From NCBI GenBank assembly GCA_964017195.1, contig OZ024891.1:7341994-7405993 (forward strand): DNA of 64,000 nt, given 5' to 3'. The notes under the pieces are model-generated. The model was not told the DNA's origin. It saw only the letters and a list, made by a program, of their open reading frames with translations, and did no database searches. The position numbers and the translations under genes were made by a program. Of this stretch, positions 11,601-24,500 are shown in pieces. Source of the DNA: Siderastrea radians (Eukaryota > Cnidaria > Anthozoa > Scleractinia > Rhizangiidae). How positions within the stretch are numbered: position 1 is the first letter of the stretch; each line of letters starts with the position of its first letter.

Positions 11601-14600
11601 AGTCATTTTATTGGAAGATCAAAGGGTTATTTGCCAATTATTTTGCAGTTGTCTCACTACAGACTTAAAGTTGTTGCACTACAAATTTTTCTACCATTTA
11701 CCCATAGGAGTTTGTGTCAGGTGATGTTGCACTACATTATTTTGATGGGACAATTCTTCTGCCTTGCACTAGACTCTGTCTGAAATGAAACCTTGTTATG
11801 TCTTCTGTGATTTTTGTGAAAGGTTCTTTGAAACAGCCCTCCATCTCTATTGGAAAGGATAGTAGCAGTGGTTCTCAATCAGCTGCTAGCTGCGAAGGTG
11901 GTCACTGCTCAGCTGTAGGTAGTGGGCGTGGCATCGACTGTGACAGAACAGGATGTGATGGGTGTGGTAGCAGTAGCGGCAGCTCTATGTCTGTCATTCA
12001 GGCCAGTACACTGAGGAAAAAGACTAATGCAGGACTAGGTAATAATGTAGACAATTGTATTCTGACAGATTTTGAGTCATGAAGAAGTGAAGTTCTTGTA
12101 TCTTAAATAATTACTGAACAGTACTTTTATGTCAGTGGTGTTGTTTATTGTGCATTATAAGATCACCCTATCTTTTCAGTCCTTGGATGAAATCCTAAAG
12201 TGTGACCATTCAAGCGAGAGGTTCCAAGCAATAATGGTTCAAACTTTTTAGTCTGTGGATGAATTCCTTAAGTTTGATCTTTTGCGTGGAAGCTACTGAG
12301 CAGTACTTTTTAACAGGCGACTGATTGCCGACAATAACAAGACAGACAAACAAGAGACAAACCGACTTATTTGACTAACAATAGACCAACGGACATTTGA
12401 CTAACAAAAGACGGATCGAAACGCACCAATCACGTTTACAGTCTTCACAGCCAATAACATCACGGCTTAACTGACAGACGACCAATAACATCACAAGATC
12501 GTCGACCAATCAGGACAACGACCAGAGACTTATAACATCTACCGACGATTCACAGTTCACTTGACTCTGATGATGACTTCCACTCAGGTTGTCGAAATGT
12601 CAGTCAGTGTCACCTCAAACAGTCCTTCTCAGGACTACACTCACCCGGACGATCACAATTTACCGAATTAGTGCTGTTTATTTTGCAATATATATTTTTA
12701 GAGTGAAAGTTGAGATTTTTTAACGTGGATTCTATTGAGTGAAGGGGGCGGGGGGTAAAAGTGACAATAAAATGTCTTTTTTTCATTGACTTGTTGTGCT
12801 TATTCAGCAGTCAATCCAAAAGATCGCTTACCAAGGCCTAATGGCATTGAAGTTATTGACCTGGATGGAGATGGTACGGCAACCATGTTTAGTGTTCCCT
12901 CGGAATCAGATCAGATTATGAGCTCATTGACGTCACACAAGAATGAGGTGAGACTTTGTGACATAACTTTCCCTTGCGCCACAAGTCAGTGTCTCTCTAT
13001 GCGGATGTGCTTTAATGCCTTTTTGATTTGGAGGTTTTGACTTTTGCTTGCAATTGTCGTATGTGACTTTTGTAGCATGCGCTGCTCATCTCATGCAAAA
13101 ATAGTTAACAACTGTCATTTCTTAATATTGTCTGTGGCTACGACTGTCTCAGTTTTTTGAAAACATGTTTCTGCATTCTTTTTATCCCAACCATTGCATT
13201 TTCCCCAGTAGTGAAAGTTTTTGGCTCTTGAGAAACTAGGGCCAGTATTTTACTGATTATGGTTACCGCTTGAAGACTGACCTTGCAATCGTGTCAATTA
13301 TTAGTAACCTAGGATAATTTTCAATTTCCCTCCTGACATCAAAATATTAGTCAGGTGATTCTTAAGTTGAGATCGTTGGCGAAATCCTAAAGTGCAACCA
13401 CACTAATGGCTACAGCTGAACAGTACTTTCCTGTGGTGCTGTTTATTATCCTGTACAGTCGCAATGAGTGTGGCTCTAATGTTTGAGCTTGTAGATGAAA
13501 ACGAAGGCGTGACCATTAAAATAGATGTAACTGAGCAGTTCTATCCTTTGATACTGTTTATTATGCTGTACAATGTGGTTCTAACTTTTGAGTCTGTTGA
13601 CCAAATCCTTACGTGTGATTGTCAGTAAAATAAATGATAAATTATTGAACAGTGCATTCTAGGGGTGTTTTTTATTGTGCTTTATGGTGGTCTAATTTTT
13701 GAGTCCGTGGATAAAATCGTTATTTGATCTGTCTATTCAATTAAATCTATGTACCTTTTTTCCTTCTCATGCTTCAACTTTTAACTTTCAGTACCTAGTT
13801 CCTAACATGGATGCTTCAATACTGGATGATCTTTATAATGTTAGTACTTTTCCTTCTTTAGCATGAACGCTGGGCCTCACAGTGTGCTAGTTAATATGCA
13901 TGGAACACTTTTTTGATAATATTTTTAAAATGTTACTCTGATTAAAAATTTTTGTTCGAAAATGTAAAATATAAAAGTTGAAATCCCAACTTTTATATTT
14001 TAACTTTTATTTTTTAACCAGAGTAACATTTTATAAATATTATGAATCCACCTGGTTACAGATCCATTTTTAAAACTTTTTTGATGTTATTGATGTCATT
14101 TTTGCATCATAAACATAATTTGCACTGTTGACGTAATTCTAGGTGTAATCATCATCATCATCTTCCTCATCATCATCATGATTATGATCATCATCGTCAT
14201 CGTCGTCGTCGTCATCATCATCATCAACAATAACACTTTTGAAAATTGCATTCTTCTTAAAAAAAAAAGGCTTATTGAAATTAATTATAATGAAATTATT
14301 GTCGTAATAAAGAATTTCAGTTTTCACTCTTGAAGGGAATGTTTTCATCATAAAAGAAAAATTAACTGAAAAAAACTTATTTACCAAGCTTGGGAGAGCT
14401 CAGTTCTAAAGGCTAAAAATTAGTACATTATTGCAAAATAATGGGATGTTAGAAATTTAAAACCGAGCATGTTATTCAGGTAAGTGGAACTCGTAACTAC
14501 TTTTTCCCATTGGACAATGTAAGGTTTCTATACTTTCACCATTAATTTTTTCTTTGCATCTCTCAGTCTTGGGAGGCCCCCTGGCTCCGTGCAAATCGGC

Positions 14601-15504
14601 GGGATGCCAGAAGCACTGGCAACAATCGAATCCCTGCCTTCCAAATCCCTGCTAACAACCGGCGAAAACAGGATGTGGCATCGCTTATTCAAGAGAGACT
14701 CAAGCAAAGTGAATGGGACAAGAGTATTATGGGAGAGTTTGAAGTTCCTGGGCATCCTGTGGTTTCAAGCAAGCCTGCTCCAAAAGGTGAGTTAAAGGAA
14801 TGCAAGAAATAGTCATGAAATTTCCTGTTTGAAAAATTGCTTTCAGGTTTGGTCACACTAGTTTGATAGCATTATATGCTAATCTGAAATTTAGTTTCAC
14901 TATCAATTTAAGGTAATAACAGCAAACTCAGCAGAAATATCTATTGTTATGCCTTCCTGCTCAAGTGCTGTTTTCAAGCAGATGGAAATTTGTCACATAG
15001 TAGATCCCACGCAGCCGTTTTTAGTAGCGTCTATTTGTCACGTGACTTGCCTTTAAATGGGATAGTTTGCTAGAGCAGCCAAACACATTGTACATGTAGC
15101 GCCTAAGGGGAGCAACAAATTGAAATTTGACTTGCACGTGATCAGCTTGTATATCTTGAGGCTTGCCTTGCAATAAGATCCTACATTTGAATTTTAAAAC
15201 CCTGCCACTGACTTTGTTTTTTAGTCCTGTCAATCATAATCGGGATGACAACCAATAGACATTGGAAAGCAAATTGGATCTAAATCCCACCAATCACAGT
15301 GCACAGATGTGACCTTTGGAACCAATTAAACCAAAAAATTGCTTTTTTTTTGTCTTTCACTACGATGATTGATGGCAGCAAAAACCGACACGCAGTTTAT
15401 TCGAGCTGGCTGTTGGCTGTGCTCCATGGCGCCTACACATGCTTTCGGTCCGACCGGGTCGAGCTGCGTCCTTGCTGTACTTTGCTTGGGCGATTAGCGA
15501 AACA

Positions 15505-15544
<40 letters not shown>

Positions 15545-18500
15545 GTAAAAAATGTAACCCTTAACTAGAGTAATTGAGTCTTAAACGTGGGACTTGAAAA
15601 CATGGTATTTTGATTGAAATTTGGAAACCAGAATTGCTTTAGTTTTGAAGGAGGTATTACAAAACTCTAATTCTGTTTTTTCCATTTTTTTTAAATTTTT
15701 GTTTTACCGTTCGTCGAGAGCTTCTGGGCAATAAGAAACCTACACTATTTCCTTTGGAGCCAGTCTTTTGGTCTTAAGATTATATTTTGGTTCATTGCAG
15801 GGCCTCACAAATGCAGCACACTTTGCAATTCGTCCCTGAGTATTTCAGAAGAGGACATTGTGAAGCATAATCCCAGAGCAATTCCACTCATGCTAAATTG
15901 GAAAAGGTAGCATCTTTAATGAATGATAAAAGTGTTCATTGCAGCTGCACGTGATGGTCCATAAATCCCCCCAAAATTCTGGATGTATTTAGTTTTTTGA
16001 CAAATAATCATTGTGTTAAGCTCAAAAGGCTGTTATCCAGGGGGACCCTGTATCTAACAATTTACATTTCAAGTAAGAATTAAAAAGCCATCAATGGGAG
16101 ATGCCTGTATGTATGCTATACCACTGAGCTGTGTTTCTCGTAGTTGTGACGGAGTTCTTTGAACAAGTGAAGTCTCGTTGATATGTGAATTAATCTCTTG
16201 ACTGAACCTTATCTAAACAAATATTGGACATAAAAGCAAAATTTTGGCATTACTGGTTTTGGAAACCTGTTGGTCCGGTCACTGATGGGCTGGATTGACA
16301 GGTTGAACCTGTTGTGGAAACCTGTTAGTCATGCCACCAATTGGCCAAAGAAATCTGACGATTTGATTGGCTTGACAAAATTAAATTGGAAGGGGATTTT
16401 TATGAAAGAAAATGAAAAGAAAATTGAAGGTAGAAAAGAACAGAAATTGCTTTTGTCCGGGCTGAAATAATTTGCCCACCATAAGGCGGTGGCCGACTAG
16501 TGGTGATAAATGGCCATAAGGCAGAATTCCATTGTAAGTATGAATGTTACTTGTTTTTATTCAGAGAAATTGCACAGCGTCACCCTGGTAACAAGAAGAC
16601 GGTATATTATCGTACACCTTGTAACAAAAGGCTGGTAAGTAAATTGACTACTTCATCATTAAGGACGGCACACGTTAGAGACTAGCAACGGAAACTATTT
16701 GCAGGGAGAAGTCCCCCGTTGAGTTTACGCGAGGGCAATTGCCATAGGAACAGTCTGATTTGGTTTTTGATTATGTTACTTTTTTGTTGGGTAGCAGCGA
16801 CTAGTCGTAGCATAATATTATTACTCACAGGGGGATTAACCTGTGTGATAGAAATAGGAGATAGGAGACGTCTGTATGCAGGCTAAGGGGGATAGGCACC
16901 ATTTAAAGGGACAAGTCCCCGCTATTTGTCACACGGATTCAAACTAGTTCGAATCTGTGGGACATGCTGCACAATTGAGTCCCGGCGACTCAATTTCTGA
17001 CAAAAAGGGTAGTTCACAAAAAGGGACTTGTCCCATTACGTGTGCAGACCTTTATAAACGTGTGATTGTCTGTTTTTTTAATGAGTTGAGTAAATAAGAA
17101 AACGAATGGCTGATTACAGTTGATGATGTTGTGATACGGCAAGCAATAATGATGGCAAACGATGACGTTGTAATATGGCATATACTTCAACAAATGAATA
17201 AAAAAAAAAGATCCTAGCATTTTCCATGACGTATGTTGTTTATTTTATCGGCGAAAGAAACACTCCTTTGGTGTTTCATTATCAGTGCTATCTACATGAG
17301 GACGTTTGTGTAATGAAGTTATGTTTTAAATCCCTTTCTCCCGCAGAGGTCCATGGCCGAGCTCGCAAATTACTGTAAGTAGTTATATTTTTTTATTTTT
17401 CACTGAAATTTTATTTTATGCCTGGCATAAGAAAACTGTTTAACTATAATTAACTAGACACAAAGGAAAGACGCAAAAATATTGTAATAATTACTATTAA
17501 TAATTAATATTAATCTAGAAAAAAAATTCCTCAGATTTTAAGCCTTGAGGACACAGAGTAGATAGAGAACTGTCTTTCTTACAGGATAACCAGCCTGTCT
17601 ACCAATGTACAGCTGTATTTGAACATTTGAATTTCAAGGCCAAGTCACCACTTACACCCTTTATCTGCCAAGCCCTTCAATTCTCTGGCAACTGATTAGA
17701 CCGTATTTTTTTGTTTTGATTCAGTGACGATCACAGATGCTACAAATGTGTCCATAGATCAGTTCTCATTTGACCCGGAGATATCTTGTCAAGACACTGT
17801 GTTTAGAGATGTGGTGAGAATTTTGTTAATAACTGCAATTATTGTAAAGGCATTATACTTTGGATGTATCAGAAAGCATGCGTTCTGATATGAGCAAGCA
17901 TGCTCTCTGATTGGTTCCCTATTAACAGGCTATCAGCTGTTATTATCTAGACAGCCCCTGGATATGAGAAAGCATGCTCTCTGATTGGCTCCCTACTAAG
18001 AGGCTATCAGCTGTTATTATCTAGACAGCCCCTGGATATGAGCACGCAAGCGCTCTGATTGGCTCCTTACTAAGAGGCTATCAGCTGTTATTATCTAGAC
18101 AGCCCCTGGATATGAGCAAGCACGCAAGCGCTCTGATTGGCTCCCAACTAAGAGGTTATCAGCTGTTATTATCTAGACAGCCCCTGGATATAAGCAATCC
18201 CGCATTCTGATTGGCTCCCTACCAACAGGCTATCAGTTGTTATTATATAGACAGACTCTGGATATGAGCAAACACGCTCTCTGATTGGCTCCCTACTAAC
18301 AGGCTATCAGTTGTTATTGTATAGGCTGCCCCTGGATATGAGCACACATGCTCTCTGATTGGCTCCCTACTGACAGGCTATCAGCCCTTATTAAATTATC
18401 AATCTCGGTTATTGAATTTCGAGCTTTCTGATTGGTTCACCACAGACAGGTTTTCATCGAATAACCCAGCTTTTTCCTTATAAGGAAACTGGTTGCCTTG

Positions 18501-21500
18501 TCAAATGGTGCAGAGTTCAAAAGTTTTCGCCCAAATCAAAAATTTTGTCCAAAAATTTGGCAAAAATTCAGTAAAGATTCCCGAAGTTGACAATTTGTTA
18601 CAGCAATTATTCACTCGCGCTTGTTGGACATGGGATGGTGATAACCAATGAGGTGCATATTTATCAACTCAAATCCGTCGAGCTTTTGGAATAGTTGACA
18701 TAGAGAGGGGGCGGCACAAGAAAAGGCGGAAAATTGTTTTAAATTTCCATTCATTTACAGTATGTTTCCATATGACTGTCATCAAAATGGCATATAAGTT
18801 ATAACGAATAGTGTTTTATAGCGAAGCACCTTCTGCATTGATTTTCACTAGTTTTTTAGGTAGTCAAGCTTCAATTTTAACCACAAAGATTTTCCTTGTT
18901 AGAGAGCTATGCCCTCAAACGTCCTCTCTGTATATTAGGCTAGCCTATATACTGGTTCCTAAGATGCTCTGTCGTCGTTTTTATTTTTAGGAACCTATCT
19001 GTCCTGATATATCACGAGGTTTAGAAAGAGCTCCAATCTCGGTATGTACCTAAAAATGTGATTATCGCGTCGTAAAATGTTCTCCTTGTTGAATTCATTT
19101 GCATCAATACCGTATTGTCAGGTCGTCAACGAAGTGGACACATGTTTTCCGCCCCCAATCGATTACGTATCCAGGAGGATTCTAGCTGAAGGAGTCAATA
19201 TGGTTCTCGATCCAGGCTTCTTGGCTTGCTGTGACTGCACGGACAATTGTCAGGTAGGTTGCCTTGGTCTGCGGTATTGCTACTCCTTAGTGACTGACCA
19301 ACGTGGTGTAGGCACTGTAAAAATTCCGAAAATTCTGAAAGCTGAAACCGGAATCCAATCGGACAGAAATTTCCGAGAGAAATTTTCAGAAATTCCAGAA
19401 AATTTTCTTCTCAACTGAAAAACAGGAAATTCCGAGGTGGAAATCAACTGGAACAGAAATTTTTGAGACGTTTTGGAGAATTTGCCTCGCAAAGTTATTC
19501 TCTTTTTCCAGAAATTTTAGACTAAACATTTCCGTGTGTTCAATTCGCTCCGGAACTTTTTGCGAAATCCAACGGAACTTTCGGTTGAATTGAAAGCACC
19601 GTAATTTTCTGTTTCCCTCGAGTTTTCCACCAATCAGAGTGTGCACAGTGTCTTGTCTATTTCTTACTTACTATTATTAATTATTTATCTCTTATCAAGG
19701 ATAAATCCAAGTGCTCATGCGCACAGTTAACCATCCAAGCTTCTGCTGCAGTGGCAGGGAAAGAGGATCCATCTACTGGTTATGAATTCCGCAGGCTCAG
19801 AGAAGGTGTGCAAACAGGGTAAGTTGACAAGCTACCATACAACTCTGTAACTTTAAGTTAGCGGTTACTGCACGAGTGTCATGTACATGGGTCGATGTTT
19901 GCTAACATTGTTAGATGCATATTCAAAACACAAATTCATCCGATTTATACCTTGGTGACGAGGTACAAAACCAAAATCATAACACCCCATTTAAGGAATA
20001 GAAACATGGCAGTGTGGCCGATAGAATCCCAGGTATAGAGTCACAGGTAGACCGTGAATTCAAAAGACACGCGTGACAGTTGTTAGGCACCAGAAGTATT
20101 TTGGATCACGCGCCGAAAGTTGTAAAAACCAGTTGGTAAGTATGGCGGTGTTGTCCATAAACAGCGAGGGAAGAACGCTTCTTCGTGAAAAATCTGTAGT
20201 CCAGAGCATTACCTCACAACAGTTCTGTAGACTGTGAATTCAAAGGCACGCGTGACAGTTGTGTTGTGCGCCAAAAATGTTTCGGGTCACTTTTGACGCG
20301 CCGAGCATTGTAACAAACTAGTACATAAGAATGGCGGCGTTTTATTCTTGGTAAATCTATCGACCAAAGCCTAGCCTCGTATCAGTTCTTTGAAGGTCGG
20401 GGCTACTTTGTTAGTTAAAATTGCATCTACTCTACAAAGTCTAGTACAAATGTATGCGTGGCAAGCTTTGAATTCACGGTCTACGATCTGTTTCAGTGGT
20501 AAAACTTCTGACCACTTTGCCCTTCATGACTCAGTCATCAGAATTTAATCTTACACTTATAGATTACCTTTATTTGTTCTCTTTAGTATCTACGAGTGCA
20601 ATCAGAACTGCGTATGCGGAACCCAGTGTTTCAACCGAGTTGTGCAAAACGGAATTCAGCTGCGATTGCAAGTATTCAAAACAGAAAATAGGTAGGAGTG
20701 TATGGTGTAACCAGATATTGTCCGTATCTGTTCCTTTATCTAATAGAGCCCCAATAAAAACAAAAAGATTCTCCGCTATGGACGTCCTTTGTTTGTTTTA
20801 GTAGAAGTTGGAAGAAGTTGTTTAAACATCAAGACATTTTATCTTTGGTGATCATTTACTACTTGAACTCTGTCTATGTCTACCTCCTAAGACGTGAATA
20901 TGGGATTACATTTGGAGGGGTGTGAAATCATAGTCAACCGTACGGTTTGTTCCTTTATTGTGCTGTATTTCAGGGGTTGGGGCTTGAGATGTTTAGATGA
21001 CATCCCCATGGGAACATTTGTCTGTACTTATGCTGGACAGATTCTCAACGAGGACATGGCTAACAAGGTTTGATTCTGTGATTGTAACTATGATCATGGT
21101 CGCCATTTGTTTGAAAGAAAAAGGACGTTTACACAAAAACATGAAACATCTATTAGACCAATGTTTCAAGACAGCGAGAATTTGGAGAATTTACTGGAAG
21201 GTTATTCCAGTAAGAAGCAATTAATTGTTTTTATTCACATGAAAAGTTACGTGCTATCGTGCAAAAGTGCAACGAGCATCTTCAAAATGATTTCTCTGTA
21301 ACCTCTGCTGTGCCTTGTTTTCATTGCTTTCTCTGTTTTCTATACAAGGATACTGTAAAGTTAGCTTTGCATTGTAAACTTTTGGTAGACTTTTGCAAGC
21401 ATCTTGGTGGAGCCATGTTTTGTAGGACACGTTCAAGGCAACACTACCTTTCGTTGAACCAAACGAAGCTGCGCTAATGACATTTTCTTGACATCAGTTT

Positions 21501-24500
21501 TCCTATCTTTTGCAGGAGGGAAGAGATTTTGGAGATGAGTATTTAGCGGAGTTAGATCACATCGGTGAGTATAAGTGCAGGACAGACTTCGAACTTTCTT
21601 TTCTTACAAGAGCAGATTTATCATGACAGTAGAAGGACGTCTTAACCTCAAGTAGATGTTAGACGAACATCATTAGCTTTTTCGCAGTGAAAGCAATGTG
21701 TGTCACATTTGCAAGCATTGCTGGGCCTGTTTTGAGACTAAGATGTCTGCTCGCAAGCTAGTTTTGAAACAAATGGGTGCAGAAATACGAGTAAGTTTCC
21801 GTCTTGCTGACACCTCGCTATGACAGACTACGTAAACTGAATTCAGTTTGTCACAATTTCGCCGCGATGAGCGAATAACATCACCCAGTGTGTTGCTTGA
21901 TTTGCAACAGGACTGTACTTTAATCTGCTGCGTTGTTATTACAGAGGTGGTAGAGAAAGCTAAAGAGGGCTACGAGTCTAATGTATCAGACTTGGAGGAA
22001 GATGACAGTGTGATTTACCACACGTTGGGTGGAGAGAGTACGTCTACTGGAAGTGTATCTGAAAACAGCGGTGAAAGGTAAATAGGTATCAGTAACAGAT
22101 ATGAGTTGATAATGTGAATTGGCCACTGTTAAGAAATCCAAAGCTGACATTTCGAGCGGAAGCCTCTGATGAAGGACTAACGCTCGAAACGTCACCTTTT
22201 GAATTTCTTTACGGTTGCCAGTTTACCTTATTAACTCAGTTGATAAATCCAAATTTTCATGTTTTACTTCTACACCGACGCGCACCACAGTTAAAGAAAC
22301 TTACCACTTTTTCCATTTATGAGTTGAAGCGGGTTGAAGTGGTATGTTCGAAAATGTTCAAATTGTCCCCTAGGCGCGTTGAGGTGACTGGTATTTCAGA
22401 TGCGTGATGGTCCTAGGCCTTGGGCTAACTGGTTATTGGTGGACAAACAAGGGGTAATTTATAAAGAAACTGTGGTGCTGCGTCGGTGGGGACGTGAAAC
22501 ACTAAATTTTGGATTTATCAACCGATTTGATTAGGTAAATTGGCCACCGTAAACAGATTGAAAGCTGACGTTTCGAGCGTCAGCCATTCGTCAGAGCGAA
22601 TCGTCAGAGCCCCTCTGACGAAAGGCTAACGCTCGAAACGTCAGATTTCAATCTTTTTACGGTGGCCAATTTACCTTATCAACTCAGTTGATAAATCCAA
22701 AATTTTTTGGTGGGGTCAACTGCATGTCATATTAAATATCTCTATGCTGTGGCTATCCACTCATCCACTATAAAAGGTTAGGACACCGAGTGACAAAGGC
22801 GACAAACTGTCTTTAATCTGGCCACGACACACCAAAAGACAACAAAGTAAAAGTAAAGCGGCTTTATTTTGTACGATTTCCGATTTTTCAGTGTGTTTTA
22901 GTCGATCCGTTATAAATCGTATCATTACACCCCTTGTAAACAATTGCAATCAGCTTAACATGTAAATTGTGAGTGAAAATATTGCGAAGTTGCTGAAGTG
23001 AGCAGGACAAATGACCAGGCAATAAAGTGAAGAGAAGTGCGCTTTTTTTTTTAACTGTTGACATTTTTATCGCTTAGAACTCCAACGTTAAATCTTGCAA
23101 ATAAACTTGTCTCACATTTTCATCGGCGCCCTGTGGTCATTCCACAGCCGTTCAATTTGGTGTTGTGTATGACAGGTACGACTTTTTAATTTGAGCTGCG
23201 AGCTTATCACTTCACTCCAGTTTACCCTTTATCACTTTCGCTGCTGACATTGTTGTCGTTTCCACAGTTCTTTATCAGAGGATGAATCGTCGGAAGCTGA
23301 CTCTCTGTTTAGTGAGGATAGTTTCAGCTCTGGAAGAAACTCGAGGCACGGAGACAGCGAAAATACCAACCACAAACCATCGAGAAGGAAGAAAAGAAAG
23401 GTAAGTTAAATATTATCACCTATTAAGAGGACGGGAAGGGAAACTAAATGTAGTTATTACTAAAGTTGTAAAAGAGTAATAGATGCTGCAGTTGGTGTTT
23501 CGTAGATGGACTGGCCAAAATCAAAACGTGTCCCAGGCCATCCTCGGAGACCCAGGGGCAGCTAGTCGGGACGACGGCATTTTCATGGGCGAAAGTTTAC
23601 AACAAGAGCGGGAGAGCCCCTGGGTACTTACTCTTACCGAACGAGTTCCAGAAGCGTTTGAAATCCCGCCTTCTGATTGGCCAGAAAAATATTTTTCTGG
23701 CCAATCAGCGAAGAGGAACAGCCGGGTGACTCTCATGTCTTCTTACACGAGGTTGTTTTCCTCATCGAACGCCGTAGTAGCGTGGCCCGTTCAACGGGAA
23801 CATTTTTGAGGAGAGCTTCAGAAAAAATAAATAAATAATAAATAAACGAAGACGAGGAAATCGCAAACTATAACGTGGCCGCAAGAAAACAAACACTCAC
23901 CGGGATTTTTCACGGCGGACTTATCGAAGGTATCGTAAATTTTTAGAGCTAGCGACTTCGCCTTTCTCAAGTGTTGCTTGAGGCTAACAGCTACTCGAGT
24001 AAACGATGTTACTAATTATTTCTCCTTGTTCGTTGAACTACGTCTGAAACTTTCCACGGGAATCTCCGATGCACGGGCCGCGCAACTATGTCGCTCGAGC
24101 GTGGGAACCACAGTTAACCAAAGCGTAATATGAGTGTTTGTATGGAACTGAAATTCGATCGAAAATAATCGGCGGTTTTCCGCTGAAAGTGCATTAAAAT
24201 GGAAATACAGTTTGAAAAACATTACCTGCTATGTGTTTGCTGCGTTTTTATTACTTTTCGAGCTTCTGGAGGCCGATCTGGGCGATTTTCTGCCTAACGG
24301 TCGATGCGACGTCATGTCACGTACTAGACAGAACTAGTTCTCTCTAGTACGCGACATGACACGCTCGATCAACATAGTTGCGTGGCCCGTGCATCAGCGA
24401 TGGAAAGAAGGAGAAATAATTAGTTACCTTGGAGAAAGGAGAAGTCGCTAGCGCTAAAAATTTGCGATACCTTCGATAAGTCCGCCGTGAAAAATTCCCT

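Larger units (their letters stand above)
9411..13839 (+). other. SETDB1: SETDB1 low-complexity linker exons
   Basis: Exons 9411-9558, 10292-10359, 10971-11259, 11823-12038, 12808-12947 and 13792-13839 encode about residues 153-455. They give a basic stretch ([12 protein letters not shown]), a Q/E/R-rich probable helix, a long S/T/N-rich stretch with short poly-Thr and poly-Ser runs, and a Ser/Gly/Cys-rich piece. These link the Tudor repeats to the MBD. The composition predicts disorder. The region has no recognisable catalytic motif and is the part most likely to vary between species or isoforms. Confidence 0.85.
17725..20691 (+). other. SETDB1: SETDB1 pre-SET zinc-cluster exons
   Basis: Exons 17725-17813, 18991-19041, 19122-19253, 19700-19818 and 20587-20691 encode about residues 597-761. 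The sequence VNEVDT..PPP is followed by cysteine clusters [19 protein letters not shown] and [16 protein letters not shown]. These are the zinc-coordinating cysteines that structure the methyltransferase core. All positions expected from the family appear to be present. The 17813-18991 intron holds the 74-bp CCAAT-type tandem array. Confidence 0.92.

Noticed and set aside
14139..14387. Poly-aspartate minus-strand frame
   Set aside because: Product of the ATC/GTC microsatellite.
18670..18960. Possible extra exon in the 17813-18991 intron
   Set aside because: No open frame with splice sites. The flanking pre-SET exons already join in phase.
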